Source: Comamonas sp. lk
GTDB taxonomy: Bacteria > Pseudomonadota > Gammaproteobacteria > Burkholderiales > Burkholderiaceae_C
NCBI GenBank assembly: GCA_945869165.1
Contig: CAMBNY010000004.1
Location: 16,929-80,928 of the forward strand
DNA: 64,000 nt
Direction: 5' to 3'
Shown here piece after piece: positions 37,264 to 44,713 of this stretch (position 1 is its first letter; the number at the start of each line of letters is the position of its first letter). A program made the position numbers and the translations under genes. The notes under the pieces are model-generated. The model made no database searches. It had not been told where the DNA came from and saw only the letters and a list, made by a program, of their open reading frames with translations.

Positions 37264-37716
37264 CTAGGCAAACAAACCTAAGCCATGAAGGGCAGGCAAA
37301 ACAACGGAAACAATCGCAACCATGCTCAAAGTCAATCGCAGTCCTAACCAATGGTGGAGTACGAAATGGGGGTAAGTTCTGTAGTCAATGGCCAAGCACA
37401 ATAAAAGTACTGCGGCCACTGATAGGAGACCCCATTCGCCCTGCACCATCAAGCTGATCCAAGCGAGCAAACTTGGCACCACACCCCAAACTAACTGTTG
37501 GTTGCTGGGGGGATTTTCCACCATCGTTAATCCCCAGTGGATTGCACCAAGGAAACTGACAATGGTGGCACTGTAGGCCAGCAAGCTAAAAATAACTGCT
37601 GGTCTTTGCGCAGGGGAAACCATAAAGCTCAACGCAGCGAGCCCCATAAAAGGAACGAGTCCAGCAAGCCCTAACAAACGGCCTACAGAAGAAATGTTAT
37701 TGCTTGAAAAACGCAT
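37264..37716 (-). CDS. DUF3429-type integral membrane protein
   Basis: A 150-residue protein from ATG 37716 with about five hydrophobic segments. The stretch LGLAGLVPFMGLAALSF, followed by SFLGAIHWGLTM and WGVVPSLLAWISL, matches the DUF3429 family of small inner-membrane proteins, often found near photolyases and cryptochromes in proteobacteria. It starts seven bases after the end of the preceding gene. Function unknown. Confidence 0.8.
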   Translation of the reverse strand: MRFSSNNISSVGRLLGLAGLVPFMGLAALSFMVSPAQRPAVIFSLLAYSATIVSFLGAIHWGLTMVENPPSNQQLVWGVVPSLLAWISLMVQGEWGLLSVAAVLLLCLAIDYRTYPHFVLHHWLGLRLTLSMVAIVSVVLPALHGLGLFA

Positions 37717-37723
37717 AAGGTGT

Positions 37724-38239
37724 TTATTTGAAGGATAGCAATTGCGGGTCAAAACATCTCGTAAGAGGTAGCGGCAAATCAGGCACCTGCCTCGCCAGGT
37801 AATCTCGGATGAACGGAGCAGCTTTCCACGGCTTGGTGTAGCCGCTCCAGACGGCATTGCTAATAATTTTGGGTTCGATACCTGAAAAATCGAGTAGCAC
37901 CACGGCAGGCAATAACTCAGCAAACTCGGCCTCCGCCACAACCCATTTATCCATAGCCCAGACGCCTGCAATTCGAACTGATGCGGAATGGGGCGGGCTG
38001 TATTCGCTAATGAGCCTTTGCGTGATCTGGTAAGTCTCATCTGCAGGCTGTAGGCGCACTACACCTTGGCAGCTTCTTGTCATTTGAGTCAATTGATCGC
38101 TGGCAATGCCGCCTATATCAATTTCCCGTCCATCCAAGACCATCAAGGTTCCGTTATCACGCGCCGTCCAGCCGATATGGGAAGCCACGACGGCAAGCAC
38201 AACCAGTAGCAGTACAGATACCGATGTTCGTTTCTTCAT
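37724..38239 (-). CDS. Membrane-anchored protein of unknown function (171 aa)
   Basis: ATG 38239 (MKKRTSVSVLLLVVLAVVAS) gives a typical signal-anchor followed by a soluble domain with two cysteines (RSCQGVVRLQ; LTRCFDPQLL). The in-frame extension upstream is basic and low quality, so the shorter start is preferred. The soluble part (WVVAEAEFAELLPAVVLLDF) looks like a small alpha-beta domain. It is probably cotranscribed with the DUF3429 gene and the cysteine-rich gene. Confidence 0.65.
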   Translation of the reverse strand: MKKRTSVSVLLLVVLAVVASHIGWTARDNGTLMVLDGREIDIGGIASDQLTQMTRSCQGVVRLQPADETYQITQRLISEYSPPHSASVRIAGVWAMDKWVVAEAEFAELLPAVVLLDFSGIEPKIISNAVWSGYTKPWKAAPFIRDYLARQVPDLPLPLTRCFDPQLLSFK

Positions 38240-38270
38240 GACGACAATGCACCGAAAAGGCGAGAACTGC

Positions 38271-38453
38271 TTAGTCCGTTTCGTTCGTGGCTGGCGGGAT
38301 GTCGCTCTGGCTTTCATGGCTTGGATGAAGTCCCGGCGCAAGCGGTTTCGGAAAACACATTTTTTCCCCATCCCATCGCTGCCCGCACCAGCACTCACCT
38401 TCTGCATTAATGATGCAGGTTCCCGTACCGCAACACCTTAGATCCTCGCTCAT
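38271..38453 (-). CDS. Small cysteine-rich cytosolic protein (60 aa)
   Basis: ATG 38453 has an excellent AAGGAG seven bases upstream. Six cysteines fall within the first 33 residues: Cys7, 8, 13, 21, 23 and 33, in the pattern CCGTGTC, then ECWCGQRWDGEKMC. The tail is Pro/Ser-rich and charged. The spacing suggests a compact metal- or disulfide-stabilised knot. It has no signal peptide. It precedes the membrane protein genes in the same direction and follows the MerR gene. Confidence 0.75.
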   Translation of the reverse strand: MSEDLRCCGTGTCIINAEGECWCGQRWDGEKMCFPKPLAPGLHPSHESQSDIPPATNETD

Positions 38454-38515
38454 TGAAGCTCCTTATTCATCCATTAAATCGGCCTAAGCCACCAGTAGGC
38501 GTTCTCAAGAAAACT

Positions 38516-39514
38516 TTATTCCTGCGCATTTTCTTGTAGAGCGATGCCCTCGTGATTGGCCACCATTTCTAAAGCACTCTCAAAGAGCGCACGCGCAGAA
38601 CCGGACACTGCGCTTAAGTATGCGTGCAAGTGCGCGTCTTCTGCAGACTTGTTCAAGCACTCGTGGCTGTATTGCTCAAAATTTGCCAGCTGGGTAATGA
38701 TTTCCGCAACATGGCGCGGGCATTCACAAAGCACATTGGTGGAGATATTGGCCACCCGGTTAAGCGTCAATTCACTGTATTTTCTGGGTGGTATTACGCT
38801 GCCCACCACTAGGCCACTGGATCCTTTTTCGGTGCCCACCAGTAAAGCTGAATTGACTAAATCGGCCAACTCAGCGTCCGATGCGGGTTCTTTTCGAACA
38901 ATCATCCCTGATCGTTTCATCAATTGGATGACGTTCTCTTGGCCAAAGTTGTACAAAACGATCACCTGGATCGCTTTGCAGTTTTGGGCCAATCGATGAA
39001 TATCAATTTGCATGCCGGCATGCAGGGAGTTCGCCTTGACAAGCAAGAAGGGAACTTGCCGTTCAAAGGTCGCGCCCAGCGCGTGCGACAAGTCATTGAA
39101 TATGTTGGTCACCTTGATGTTCTGGTCAATGAAGCTCAGGGTGAATTTTTTCGATTCGATGCGACTGGCCAAGGCCACACCGACGACCGCCATAGATGCA
39201 GCTTGTCCAGCAAGGCGGGCATCTGTGCGCGAGCGATTTGCATCTTGCCCTTGCACCAGCAAAGCGTTGAGTTCTTGCGACGAGCGTTGGGCAAGGCTGC
39301 TGATGGCATGGCCTCGCTCAGTGAGCCGTTTAAGCAAGGTTGCCCTCAGTACATCGTCGTCGGTATACAGACGATGCTGGCCCTCGGATTTTTGCGGGAC
39401 GAAGGTGCCATAGCGCAGCTCCCAAATCCGCAAGGTTGGACTGGGAACGCCACTCAATGTCGAAATCGCGCCGATCTTGTGCACCGCGCCACCTGAGTTT
39501 GCTTTATTGCTCAT
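38516..39514 (-). CDS. MerR-family regulator with large C-terminal sensor region
   Basis: A 332-residue protein. Residues about 12-80 form a MerR winged helix (HKIGAISTLSGVPSPTLRIWE, then GQHRLYTDDDVLRATLLKRL). The remaining 250 residues resemble the sensor part of LitR/CarH-type light regulators, but I see no DxHxxG cobalamin motif. Instead there is a conserved-looking CECPRHVAEIITQLANFEQY followed by SHEC. The gene diverges from an Rrf2 gene and a photolyase cluster, so light or redox control is likely (inference). The ATG has no visible ribosome site; the repeat ATTGAATAGA begins three bases upstream of the start. Confidence 0.82.
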   Translation of the reverse strand: MSNKANSGGAVHKIGAISTLSGVPSPTLRIWELRYGTFVPQKSEGQHRLYTDDDVLRATLLKRLTERGHAISSLAQRSSQELNALLVQGQDANRSRTDARLAGQAASMAVVGVALASRIESKKFTLSFIDQNIKVTNIFNDLSHALGATFERQVPFLLVKANSLHAGMQIDIHRLAQNCKAIQVIVLYNFGQENVIQLMKRSGMIVRKEPASDAELADLVNSALLVGTEKGSSGLVVGSVIPPRKYSELTLNRVANISTNVLCECPRHVAEIITQLANFEQYSHECLNKSAEDAHLHAYLSAVSGSARALFESALEMVANHEGIALQENAQE

Positions 39515-39516
39515 AG

Positions 39517-39568
39517 ATTGAATAGAAATTGAATAGATTATTCAGATTATTTTACTCTATTGTATAGA
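39517..39568. promoter_or_regulatory. Three phased ATTGWATAGA repeats between MerR and Rrf2 genes
   Basis: ATTGAATAGA occurs at 39517-39526 and 39528-39537, and ATTGTATAGA at 39559-39568. The spacings are 11 and 31 bases, close to one and three helical turns, so all copies face the same side of DNA. An overlapping inverted repeat GAATA-GAT-TATTC lies at 39531-39543. The consensus resembles operators of LitR/CarH-type MerR regulators. Autoregulation and control of the photolyase side are inferred. Confidence 0.55.
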
Positions 39569-39619
39569 AAAATAGTCTTTGGTGGTAGATTTCCGAGACA
39601 GCAACTTATTCAAAAGCCC

Positions 39620-40147
39620 ATGTTTTTTAGCCTTCACGCAACGCAAGGACTCACTGCCATTGGGATTATTGCGACTTCTTCCAGGCAAAAGCCGGTGTCC
39701 ACGACCAGACTGTCCAGGCAAATTGGATTGTGTTTATCCAGTACAGAGATCATCGTCAAGCAGCTCAAGAATGGCGGTCTGATTTGCTCCCACCGCGGCC
39801 CTGGCGGCGGGTACCAACTTCTGCACCCCGTCAAGGATCTATCGGTTTGGGATGTGGTTTCGTGCTTCAAAGACAACGATCCGCCCGCCAAGACGGGCCA
39901 GGGCAGCCCTGAGAGCGAGGCTGCATTGGCTCTTGCAATCGAGTTGAAAGAAACGGCTTGCCAGCACCTACGGTCTTACCCCCTTACCGACGTACTGGCC
40001 CAACTTCCATCCGTTGCGCCCGACGACATGAACTCGCGCTCATTCAATACGGCCTTCCATCTGAAGCCCCTGCATCAGCCTAGCCCACCAAAGGCTCCTA
40101 GCTGGGTGTTTGATTTGGCGAGGTTCACCCATGCGGCGCATGCTTGA
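39620..40147 (+). CDS. Rrf2-family regulator with unusual C-terminal tail
   Basis: A 175-residue protein from ATG 39620. The N-terminal winged helix reads ATQGLTAIGIIATSSRQKPV, then LSRQIGLCLSSTEIIVKQLK, then GLICSHRGPGGGYQL, the usual Rrf2 pattern. The three cluster cysteines of IscR are not present in their normal spacing, so an iron-sulfur cofactor is doubtful. The C-terminus ends in FHLKPLHQPSPPKAP and FDLARFTHAAHA; a near-copy of this tail recurs at 43602-43760. It diverges from MerR and leads a plus-strand group. Confidence 0.8.
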   Translation: MFFSLHATQGLTAIGIIATSSRQKPVSTTRLSRQIGLCLSSTEIIVKQLKNGGLICSHRGPGGGYQLLHPVKDLSVWDVVSCFKDNDPPAKTGQGSPESEAALALAIELKETACQHLRSYPLTDVLAQLPSVAPDDMNSRSFNTAFHLKPLHQPSPPKAPSWVFDLARFTHAAHA

Positions 40148-40156
40148 GGCGCCCCT

Positions 40157-40477
40157 ATGAAAATTTCCTACATGTTGTGGAACAGAACGGGGAAAGGTCG
40201 CAAAGTCCCTGATGGGCAGGCATGGCAATGGGTCCACGAAATTGAGGATGAGCACCAAATGGCGAATGTCGTCAGAAGACTCAAGAAAACGATACGCGAA
40301 TGCCGATTAGCCTTGGTAAACCTACACATCGAGCAGCGGGATTGCTCAGACGGCCTGTTGGAGCGCGCAAGCTTCGCCTACAAAGGGCCCATCGTCTATG
40401 ACGAAAGTATCTCTCCCAAAAGAATAATTCATGTGCATGAAGATACGCTTGACGACCAAAACTTGGAGGCCGCTTAA
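40157..40477 (+). CDS. Conserved-looking small protein of unknown function (106 aa)
   Basis: ATG 40157 follows GAGG at a good distance, ten bases after the Rrf2 stop. The protein is soluble, with a charged helix (EDEHQMANVVRRLKKTIREC) and a beta-rich end (KRIIHVHEDTLDDQ). No motif recognised. It sits two bases before the DUF393 gene and is probably cotranscribed. Confidence 0.65.
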   Translation: MKISYMLWNRTGKGRKVPDGQAWQWVHEIEDEHQMANVVRRLKKTIRECRLALVNLHIEQRDCSDGLLERASFAYKGPIVYDESISPKRIIHVHEDTLDDQNLEAA

Positions 40478-40479
40478 CC

Positions 40480-40845
40480 ATGCAAGCCACTGCCAATGCC
40501 ACCACCGTCTTGTATGACGGCTCCTGCCCCATTTGCAGTCGCGAGATACAGCAATACAAAAAAGGGGATCCGCAAGGTGAAATTTGCTGGCTTGATGTTT
40601 CAAGCCCAAACTTTGTAGCGCCCCCCGGGCAAAGCGCAGAAGCACTTATGCAACGATTTCACGTTATCCGGCCCGACGGCTCCATAGTCTCAGGAGCGGC
40701 TGCCTTTGTTCATCTGTGGGAACAATTGCCCGGCTGGAAAAAGCTGGCCCGCGTAGGCCGACTTCCGGGCATGCTCAATTTGATGGAATTCGGATGTGAA
40801 AAGTTTCTCCACTTCCGACCCAAGCTGCAAAAAATATTTGCATAG
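40480..40845 (+). CDS. DUF393 (DCC family) thiol-disulfide oxidoreductase-like protein
   Basis: A 121-residue protein with the DCC signature VLYDGSCPICSREI (CPIC as the redox pair), then FHVIRPDGSIVSGAAAFVHL and an ending typical of DUF393. The fold is thioredoxin-like. DUF393 genes are commonly clustered with photolyases and cryptochromes (family knowledge), as here. The redox partner is unknown. Confidence 0.85.
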   Translation: MQATANATTVLYDGSCPICSREIQQYKKGDPQGEICWLDVSSPNFVAPPGQSAEALMQRFHVIRPDGSIVSGAAAFVHLWEQLPGWKKLARVGRLPGMLNLMEFGCEKFLHFRPKLQKIFA

Positions 40846-40939
40846 TTCAACACGCTCAATCCCCGCTAGCTATTGGATGTATCCCGAAGCTTTGCGTCGA
40901 GCAGGCTATTGCCACCAATCAAAAACAGGAATTTTGTAA

Positions 40940-41293
40940 GTGGTTCAGGGGCGTATAAACCGGCAGTCGACGGCACTCGCACAGGAGCGCCTAGCCATAA
41001 CTCCAGAGATTTCGGTTTGCGCGCTCTGTGATCGTCCAATTCCGCCAGCTTTGCGAGATGCGCACCACTTGGTGCCTAAGTCACGTGGTGGTGTCAGTAC
41101 GGTCTATCTGCATCGTGCGTGCCACAGGCAAATCCATGCCTTGTTCACTGAAAATGAATTGGCTAAAAGTTACTCCACGCTTATAGCGCTTTGCGCACAT
41201 CCTGAAATGGCGAAATTTATCAACTGGATCAAGGGCAAAACAAGCGAGTTCAATCCACCAACCAAGCGCAGCCGTAACAAAGGCAAGTTTTAA
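40940..41293 (+). CDS. HNH-domain protein
   Basis: A 117-residue protein starting at GTG 40940 behind AGGA. It has CxxC at 27/30 (CALCDRPIP), the HNH core DAHHLVPKSRGG and a second zinc pair at HRACH. The Asn of HNH is replaced by His-Leu in HHLVPKSRGG, as in many small HNH nucleases. The basic C-terminus (KRSRNKGKF) could bind nucleic acid. About 290 bases with no firm gene follow. Confidence 0.72.
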   Translation: MVQGRINRQSTALAQERLAITPEISVCALCDRPIPPALRDAHHLVPKSRGGVSTVYLHRACHRQIHALFTENELAKSYSTLIALCAHPEMAKFINWIKGKTSEFNPPTKRSRNKGKF

Positions 41294-41586
41294 TCTCTGG
41301 GATGGCCAAAACCGCCCCCTCCCCCACAATGCTTCTTAATCGTACTCAGGCCCAAGTAGTGCATGAAATACGCTTAAATCGCTCTGGTGCGGCGCGTATT
41401 CAAAGGCGCCTAGTGCCTAAAATTTAGTGGAGAGGCTCGATGTAGCCTTGAAACTGCGAATGCCTAATTCCATATGAAAAATTGCCGTCCACTCACCGTT
41501 TTGCAGCCGATGCCAAAAAAACCAACTTTGCATGCAAATGAACGATTGCGCTGCGACCGCAGTCGGTTTGCTTGAGACCCCCTCTC

Positions 41587-41871
41587 ATGAAGCACTCCAT
41601 TACGCGCAGCTCAGATACCGGCACCGATGCCTTGTCCGCCGGCTGCATCTCCCGCATTATTGAAATGGCCTGGGAGGACAGAACTGCATTTGAGGCGATA
41701 GAGGCGCAGTTCGGTTTGAATGAATCCGGGGTGATTGCTCTGATGCGCAGGTATCTGAAGCCATCGTCTTTTCGGATGTGGCGCAAGCGGGTGACGGGGC
41801 GCCGCACCAAGCACGTAGCGCTGCGTAGTGCTGTTTTTTTACGCCACCGCGCCACCCATACACGACCATAA
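41587..41871 (+). CDS. TIGR03643/DUF2805 family protein
   Basis: A 94-residue protein from ATG 41587. The stretch ISRIIEMAWEDRTAFEAIEA, then QFGLNESGVIALMRRYLKP, then SSFRMWRKRVTGRRTKHV is the full signature of TIGR03643, a small helical family of unknown function almost always next to a photolyase or cryptochrome. It ends 11 bases before such a gene here. It is likely DNA-binding (inference from the basic C-terminus). Confidence 0.88.
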   Translation: MKHSITRSSDTGTDALSAGCISRIIEMAWEDRTAFEAIEAQFGLNESGVIALMRRYLKPSSFRMWRKRVTGRRTKHVALRSAVFLRHRATHTRP

Positions 41872-41881
41872 GGTCAGCAAT

Positions 41882-43429
41882 ATGGCATCGCAACGGGCAC
41901 TGGTGTGGTTCAAGCGTGATCTACGGGTGCACGACCATGCCCCCTTGGTAGCTGCGCTCGCACACCCAGACGCGCTCGCAATTTTTATCATCGAACCAGA
42001 GTGGCTCAGCAGCCCTGACTGTGATTCCAGTCATGTCGACTTTGCACTGACCTGCCTTGCTGAGTTGCGCACAGCGCTTGCCGAACGCGGCCTGCCGTTG
42101 CTGGTACGCGTGGGCTCAGCGGTCCAGGTGCTGGCGCAATTGCAAAGCGATCTGGCCTTTACGCATTTGTTGAGTCACGAGGAGACTGGAGCCGCTTGGT
42201 CCTATGCGCGCGACCGCCAAGTCGCAGTGTGGTGCGCCTCGATAAACATCCATTGGAAGCAGTTCACCCAAAATGCAGTGATACGCGGATTACGTAACCG
42301 CGCGGGATGGGCCAAGCGCTGGCAGGCGCACATGGATGCTCCCCTGCATTTATTAAACGGCAAATTTGACGCAGCATTGCCGCTGCATCAACCCGCGCTC
42401 CCCACGTTGGCCAGCCTGGGGCTGTCGCCGCATGGAAAATCCTTGCAAATGGGAGGCGAGCGGGCTGCAAGGCGCGTCCTGAGCAGCTTTGTGCAGGTTC
42501 GAGGCTATGGCTATCGAAAGGCACTCTCCAGCCCTTTGAGCGCTGAAGAAGGATGCAGCCGCCTGAGTCCGCATTTGGCGTTTGGAACCATCTCCATGCG
42601 CACCGTGCACCAGGCCACCGAGCTGGCTATCGCCAATTCGCCTGATCGGGAGCTGTCGTATGCGCTACGCGGCTTTGCTGGGCGGCTGCGCTGGCACTGT
42701 CATTTCATGCAAAAGTTAGAAGATGAGCCTGACATCGAGTTTCATAATTTCGCCCGCGTGTGCGACGGTTTGCGTGAGGAAGCCTTCGACAGCAATCATT
42801 TTGAGGCCTGGTGCGCAGGCCAGACCGGTTACCCCATGGTGGATGCTTGCATGCGCTCGCTACGAGCTACTGGCTGGTTGAATTTTCGTATGCGAGCCAT
42901 GCTAGTGAGCTTTGCGAGTTACCACCTCTGGTTGCACTGGCGACAAACTGGTCTGTTTTTGGCGCGTCAATTTCTTGACTATGAGCCTGGCATTCACTGG
43001 AGCCAGATGCAGATGCAAAGCGGCACTACGGGTATCAACACGCTGCGTATTTATTCCCCCACTAAGCAAGCGCAAGACCAAGACCCGCAAGGCCTGTTCA
43101 TTCGCCGCTGGGTGCCTGAACTTGCCAAGGTTCCGCTGCCCTATCTGGCGGAACCGTGGAAGATGGACCTGAGCGTGCAGCGTATGGCCGCGTGCATGAT
43201 CGGCGTTGACTATCCATTACCCATCGTTGAAGATAAGTCAGCCATGAAAGCGGCCAAAGACAAAATGTATGGTTTACGTAAAACACCGCAGGCCAAGATA
43301 GAGGCAGATGGTGTACAGCACCGGCATGGGTCCAGGCGAAGTGGATTAATGGCCGCGGGGCAGCGAAGCAAGTCTAAGTTGCCCAGGCCACCCAGCGCGC
43401 CGTCACCCCAAGGAGACTTGTTCTCCTAG
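41882..43429 (+). CDS. Photolyase/cryptochrome family flavoprotein
   Basis: A 515-residue member starting at ATG 41882. The N-terminal photolyase domain begins ALVWFKRDLRVHDHAPLVAA. The FAD-binding helical domain has SRLSPHLAFGTISMRTV, YALRGFAGRLRWHCHFMQKL and AWCAGQTGYPMVDACMRSLR. The flavin-proximal segment HWSQMQMQSGTTGINTLRIY followed by SPTKQ differs from CPD photolyases and fits a proteobacterial cryptochrome-like subgroup. The gene lies between TIGR03643 and the SDR. Repair versus signalling activity cannot be decided from sequence. Confidence 0.88.
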   Translation: MASQRALVWFKRDLRVHDHAPLVAALAHPDALAIFIIEPEWLSSPDCDSSHVDFALTCLAELRTALAERGLPLLVRVGSAVQVLAQLQSDLAFTHLLSHEETGAAWSYARDRQVAVWCASINIHWKQFTQNAVIRGLRNRAGWAKRWQAHMDAPLHLLNGKFDAALPLHQPALPTLASLGLSPHGKSLQMGGERAARRVLSSFVQVRGYGYRKALSSPLSAEEGCSRLSPHLAFGTISMRTVHQATELAIANSPDRELSYALRGFAGRLRWHCHFMQKLEDEPDIEFHNFARVCDGLREEAFDSNHFEAWCAGQTGYPMVDACMRSLRATGWLNFRMRAMLVSFASYHLWLHWRQTGLFLARQFLDYEPGIHWSQMQMQSGTTGINTLRIYSPTKQAQDQDPQGLFIRRWVPELAKVPLPYLAEPWKMDLSVQRMAACMIGVDYPLPIVEDKSAMKAAKDKMYGLRKTPQAKIEADGVQHRHGSRRSGLMAAGQRSKSKLPRPPSAPSPQGDLFS

Positions 43430-43601
43430 ATCTAGCTTTATCGCAAACTGCATAGCTATTTAATAGACAAACACGCATTATTGGTCGATTACACTCTTTG
43501 GACTGAGATGCGAAGACTATATTCAAAGTGGCCAAGTCAAATATGGCCTTCAAGTAATCGGAGCCCTTTTGGGACTTCTGAGGCAGTAGCCGGTTCACTC
43601 A

Positions 43602-43760
43602 ATGATTAACGTACTTAAACGATGGCCGCCCAATGCCCCTGACGAGATGGATCCGCGCCCGATACACACAGCCCTTCACCTGAAGCCCTTGCATCAGTCC
43701 GGCCCAGCTCGGGCTAGGGCTTTTGACTTGGTGAAGTTCACCATCACGGCGCATGCTTGA
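43602..43760 (+). CDS. 52-aa ORF duplicating the Rrf2 C-terminal tail
   Basis: A plus-strand frame from ATG 43602 ends at 43760 and encodes DEMDPRPIHTALHLKPLHQ, then FDLVKFTITAHA. It closely matches the end of the Rrf2 protein (DDMNSRSFNTAFHLKPLHQ, then FDLARFTHAAHA). It may be the remnant of an Rrf2 paralog whose DNA-binding part was lost, or a small independent protein. Its stop overlaps the start of the SDR gene (ATGCTTGA). Confidence 0.55.
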   Translation: MINVLKRWPPNAPDEMDPRPIHTALHLKPLHQSGPARARAFDLVKFTITAHA

Positions 43761-44466
43761 GAGTGCCCCACTTTTTGCCACGGGCCATTACAAGGCATTG
43801 GTGATCGGCTCTAGTGGGGCCATTGGCAATGCCTTTGCGCAAGCGTTTCTTGCAGATTCCCAATGCACCCATGTAGAACGCGTCTGCCGCAGCGCGCAGA
43901 GTGATTTTGATATTACCCATCAGGAATCTATCAGCGCTCAGGCAACATTGTCTAATGCCAACGGTCCCTATCAAATCATCATCGACGCCACCGGCGCGAT
44001 CGTGATGCATGGCCTAGGTCCCGAGAAATCGCTAGCCAGTCTTGAACCGGAACATTTAATGCAAGCCTTTTTGATCAATGCAATTGGTCCGGCTATGGTG
44101 TTGCGCTACTTTTCGCCCCTCCTGGCAAAGGGTTCGTCGATATACGCAAAACTTTCCGCTCGGGTTGGCAGCATCAGCGACAACAAGAAAGGCGGATGGT
44201 ACGGTTACCGAAGCTCCAAAGCTGCGTTGAATATGATGTTGCAAACGGCGGCCATCGAGCTCCAGCGCAAAAGCCCGAGCCTTCGCGTGGTTGCTCTGCA
44301 ACCTGGAACGGTAAAGTCCCGGCTCTCTCTACCATTTACGGGTTCTTCCATTGGCCTGCTAGATCCACAGGAGTCCGTCGCTGGCATGCTTGATGCCTTA
44401 AAAGGTTTGCAGCCCAAGTCGGGTGCCTATTTCCTAGACTACCAAGGCATTGAGATACCTTGGTGA
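43753..44466 (+). CDS. Short-chain dehydrogenase/reductase (SDR)
   Basis: A 237-residue protein. The nucleotide motif is VIGSSGAIGNAFAQAFL, the catalytic Tyr and Lys lie in WYGYRSSKAALNMML (YxxxK as YRSSK), and the VALQPGTVKSRLS region is typical. It belongs to the SDR group often found with cryptochromes in marine and freshwater proteobacteria. It is coupled to the tail-like ORF and located between the two photolyase genes. Substrate unknown. Confidence 0.87.
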   Translation: MLESAPLFATGHYKALVIGSSGAIGNAFAQAFLADSQCTHVERVCRSAQSDFDITHQESISAQATLSNANGPYQIIIDATGAIVMHGLGPEKSLASLEPEHLMQAFLINAIGPAMVLRYFSPLLAKGSSIYAKLSARVGSISDNKKGGWYGYRSSKAALNMMLQTAAIELQRKSPSLRVVALQPGTVKSRLSLPFTGSSIGLLDPQESVAGMLDALKGLQPKSGAYFLDYQGIEIPW

Positions 44467-44536
44467 CGTTTTGCAACTAGCGGTATTTGCATTTAGTAAA
44501 AACCATTTACTTTCTCCGCACCTAATGTAGAAACGA

Positions 44537-44713
44537 ATGAAAACTAGTTTTAAAGGAAATAAACAGTCCCTACCCAGCAAACTATGTGTAGTTTGCGGCC
44601 GCAGCATGACCTGGCGCAAGGCCTGGGCGAAGAACTGGGATTCCGTGCTGTATTGCTCCGATGCATGCCGCAGCCGAAAGAATTCCGTTGGCAATCAGGC
44701 ACCACATGGCTGA
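44537..44713 (+). CDS. DUF2256 small zinc-binding protein (58 aa)
   Basis: A 58-residue frame from ATG 44537 reads KGNKQSLPSKLCVVCGRSMT, then WRKAWAKNWDSVLYCSDACRSR. This is the complete DUF2256 signature with two CxxC-like zinc pairs (CVVC; CSDAC). It overlaps the start of the Fe-S photolyase gene by eight bases. DUF2256 is a photolyase-linked family of unknown function. Confidence 0.88.
   Translation: MKTSFKGNKQSLPSKLCVVCGRSMTWRKAWAKNWDSVLYCSDACRSRKNSVGNQAPHG

Noticed and set aside
41474-41575. Short frame with PKKPTLHANERLRCDRSRFA, somewhat like the start of DUF2256, just before the TIGR03643 gene
   Set aside because: Only about 33 codons, with one of the zinc pairs absent; it may be a remnant of DUF2256 but is too weak to annotate.
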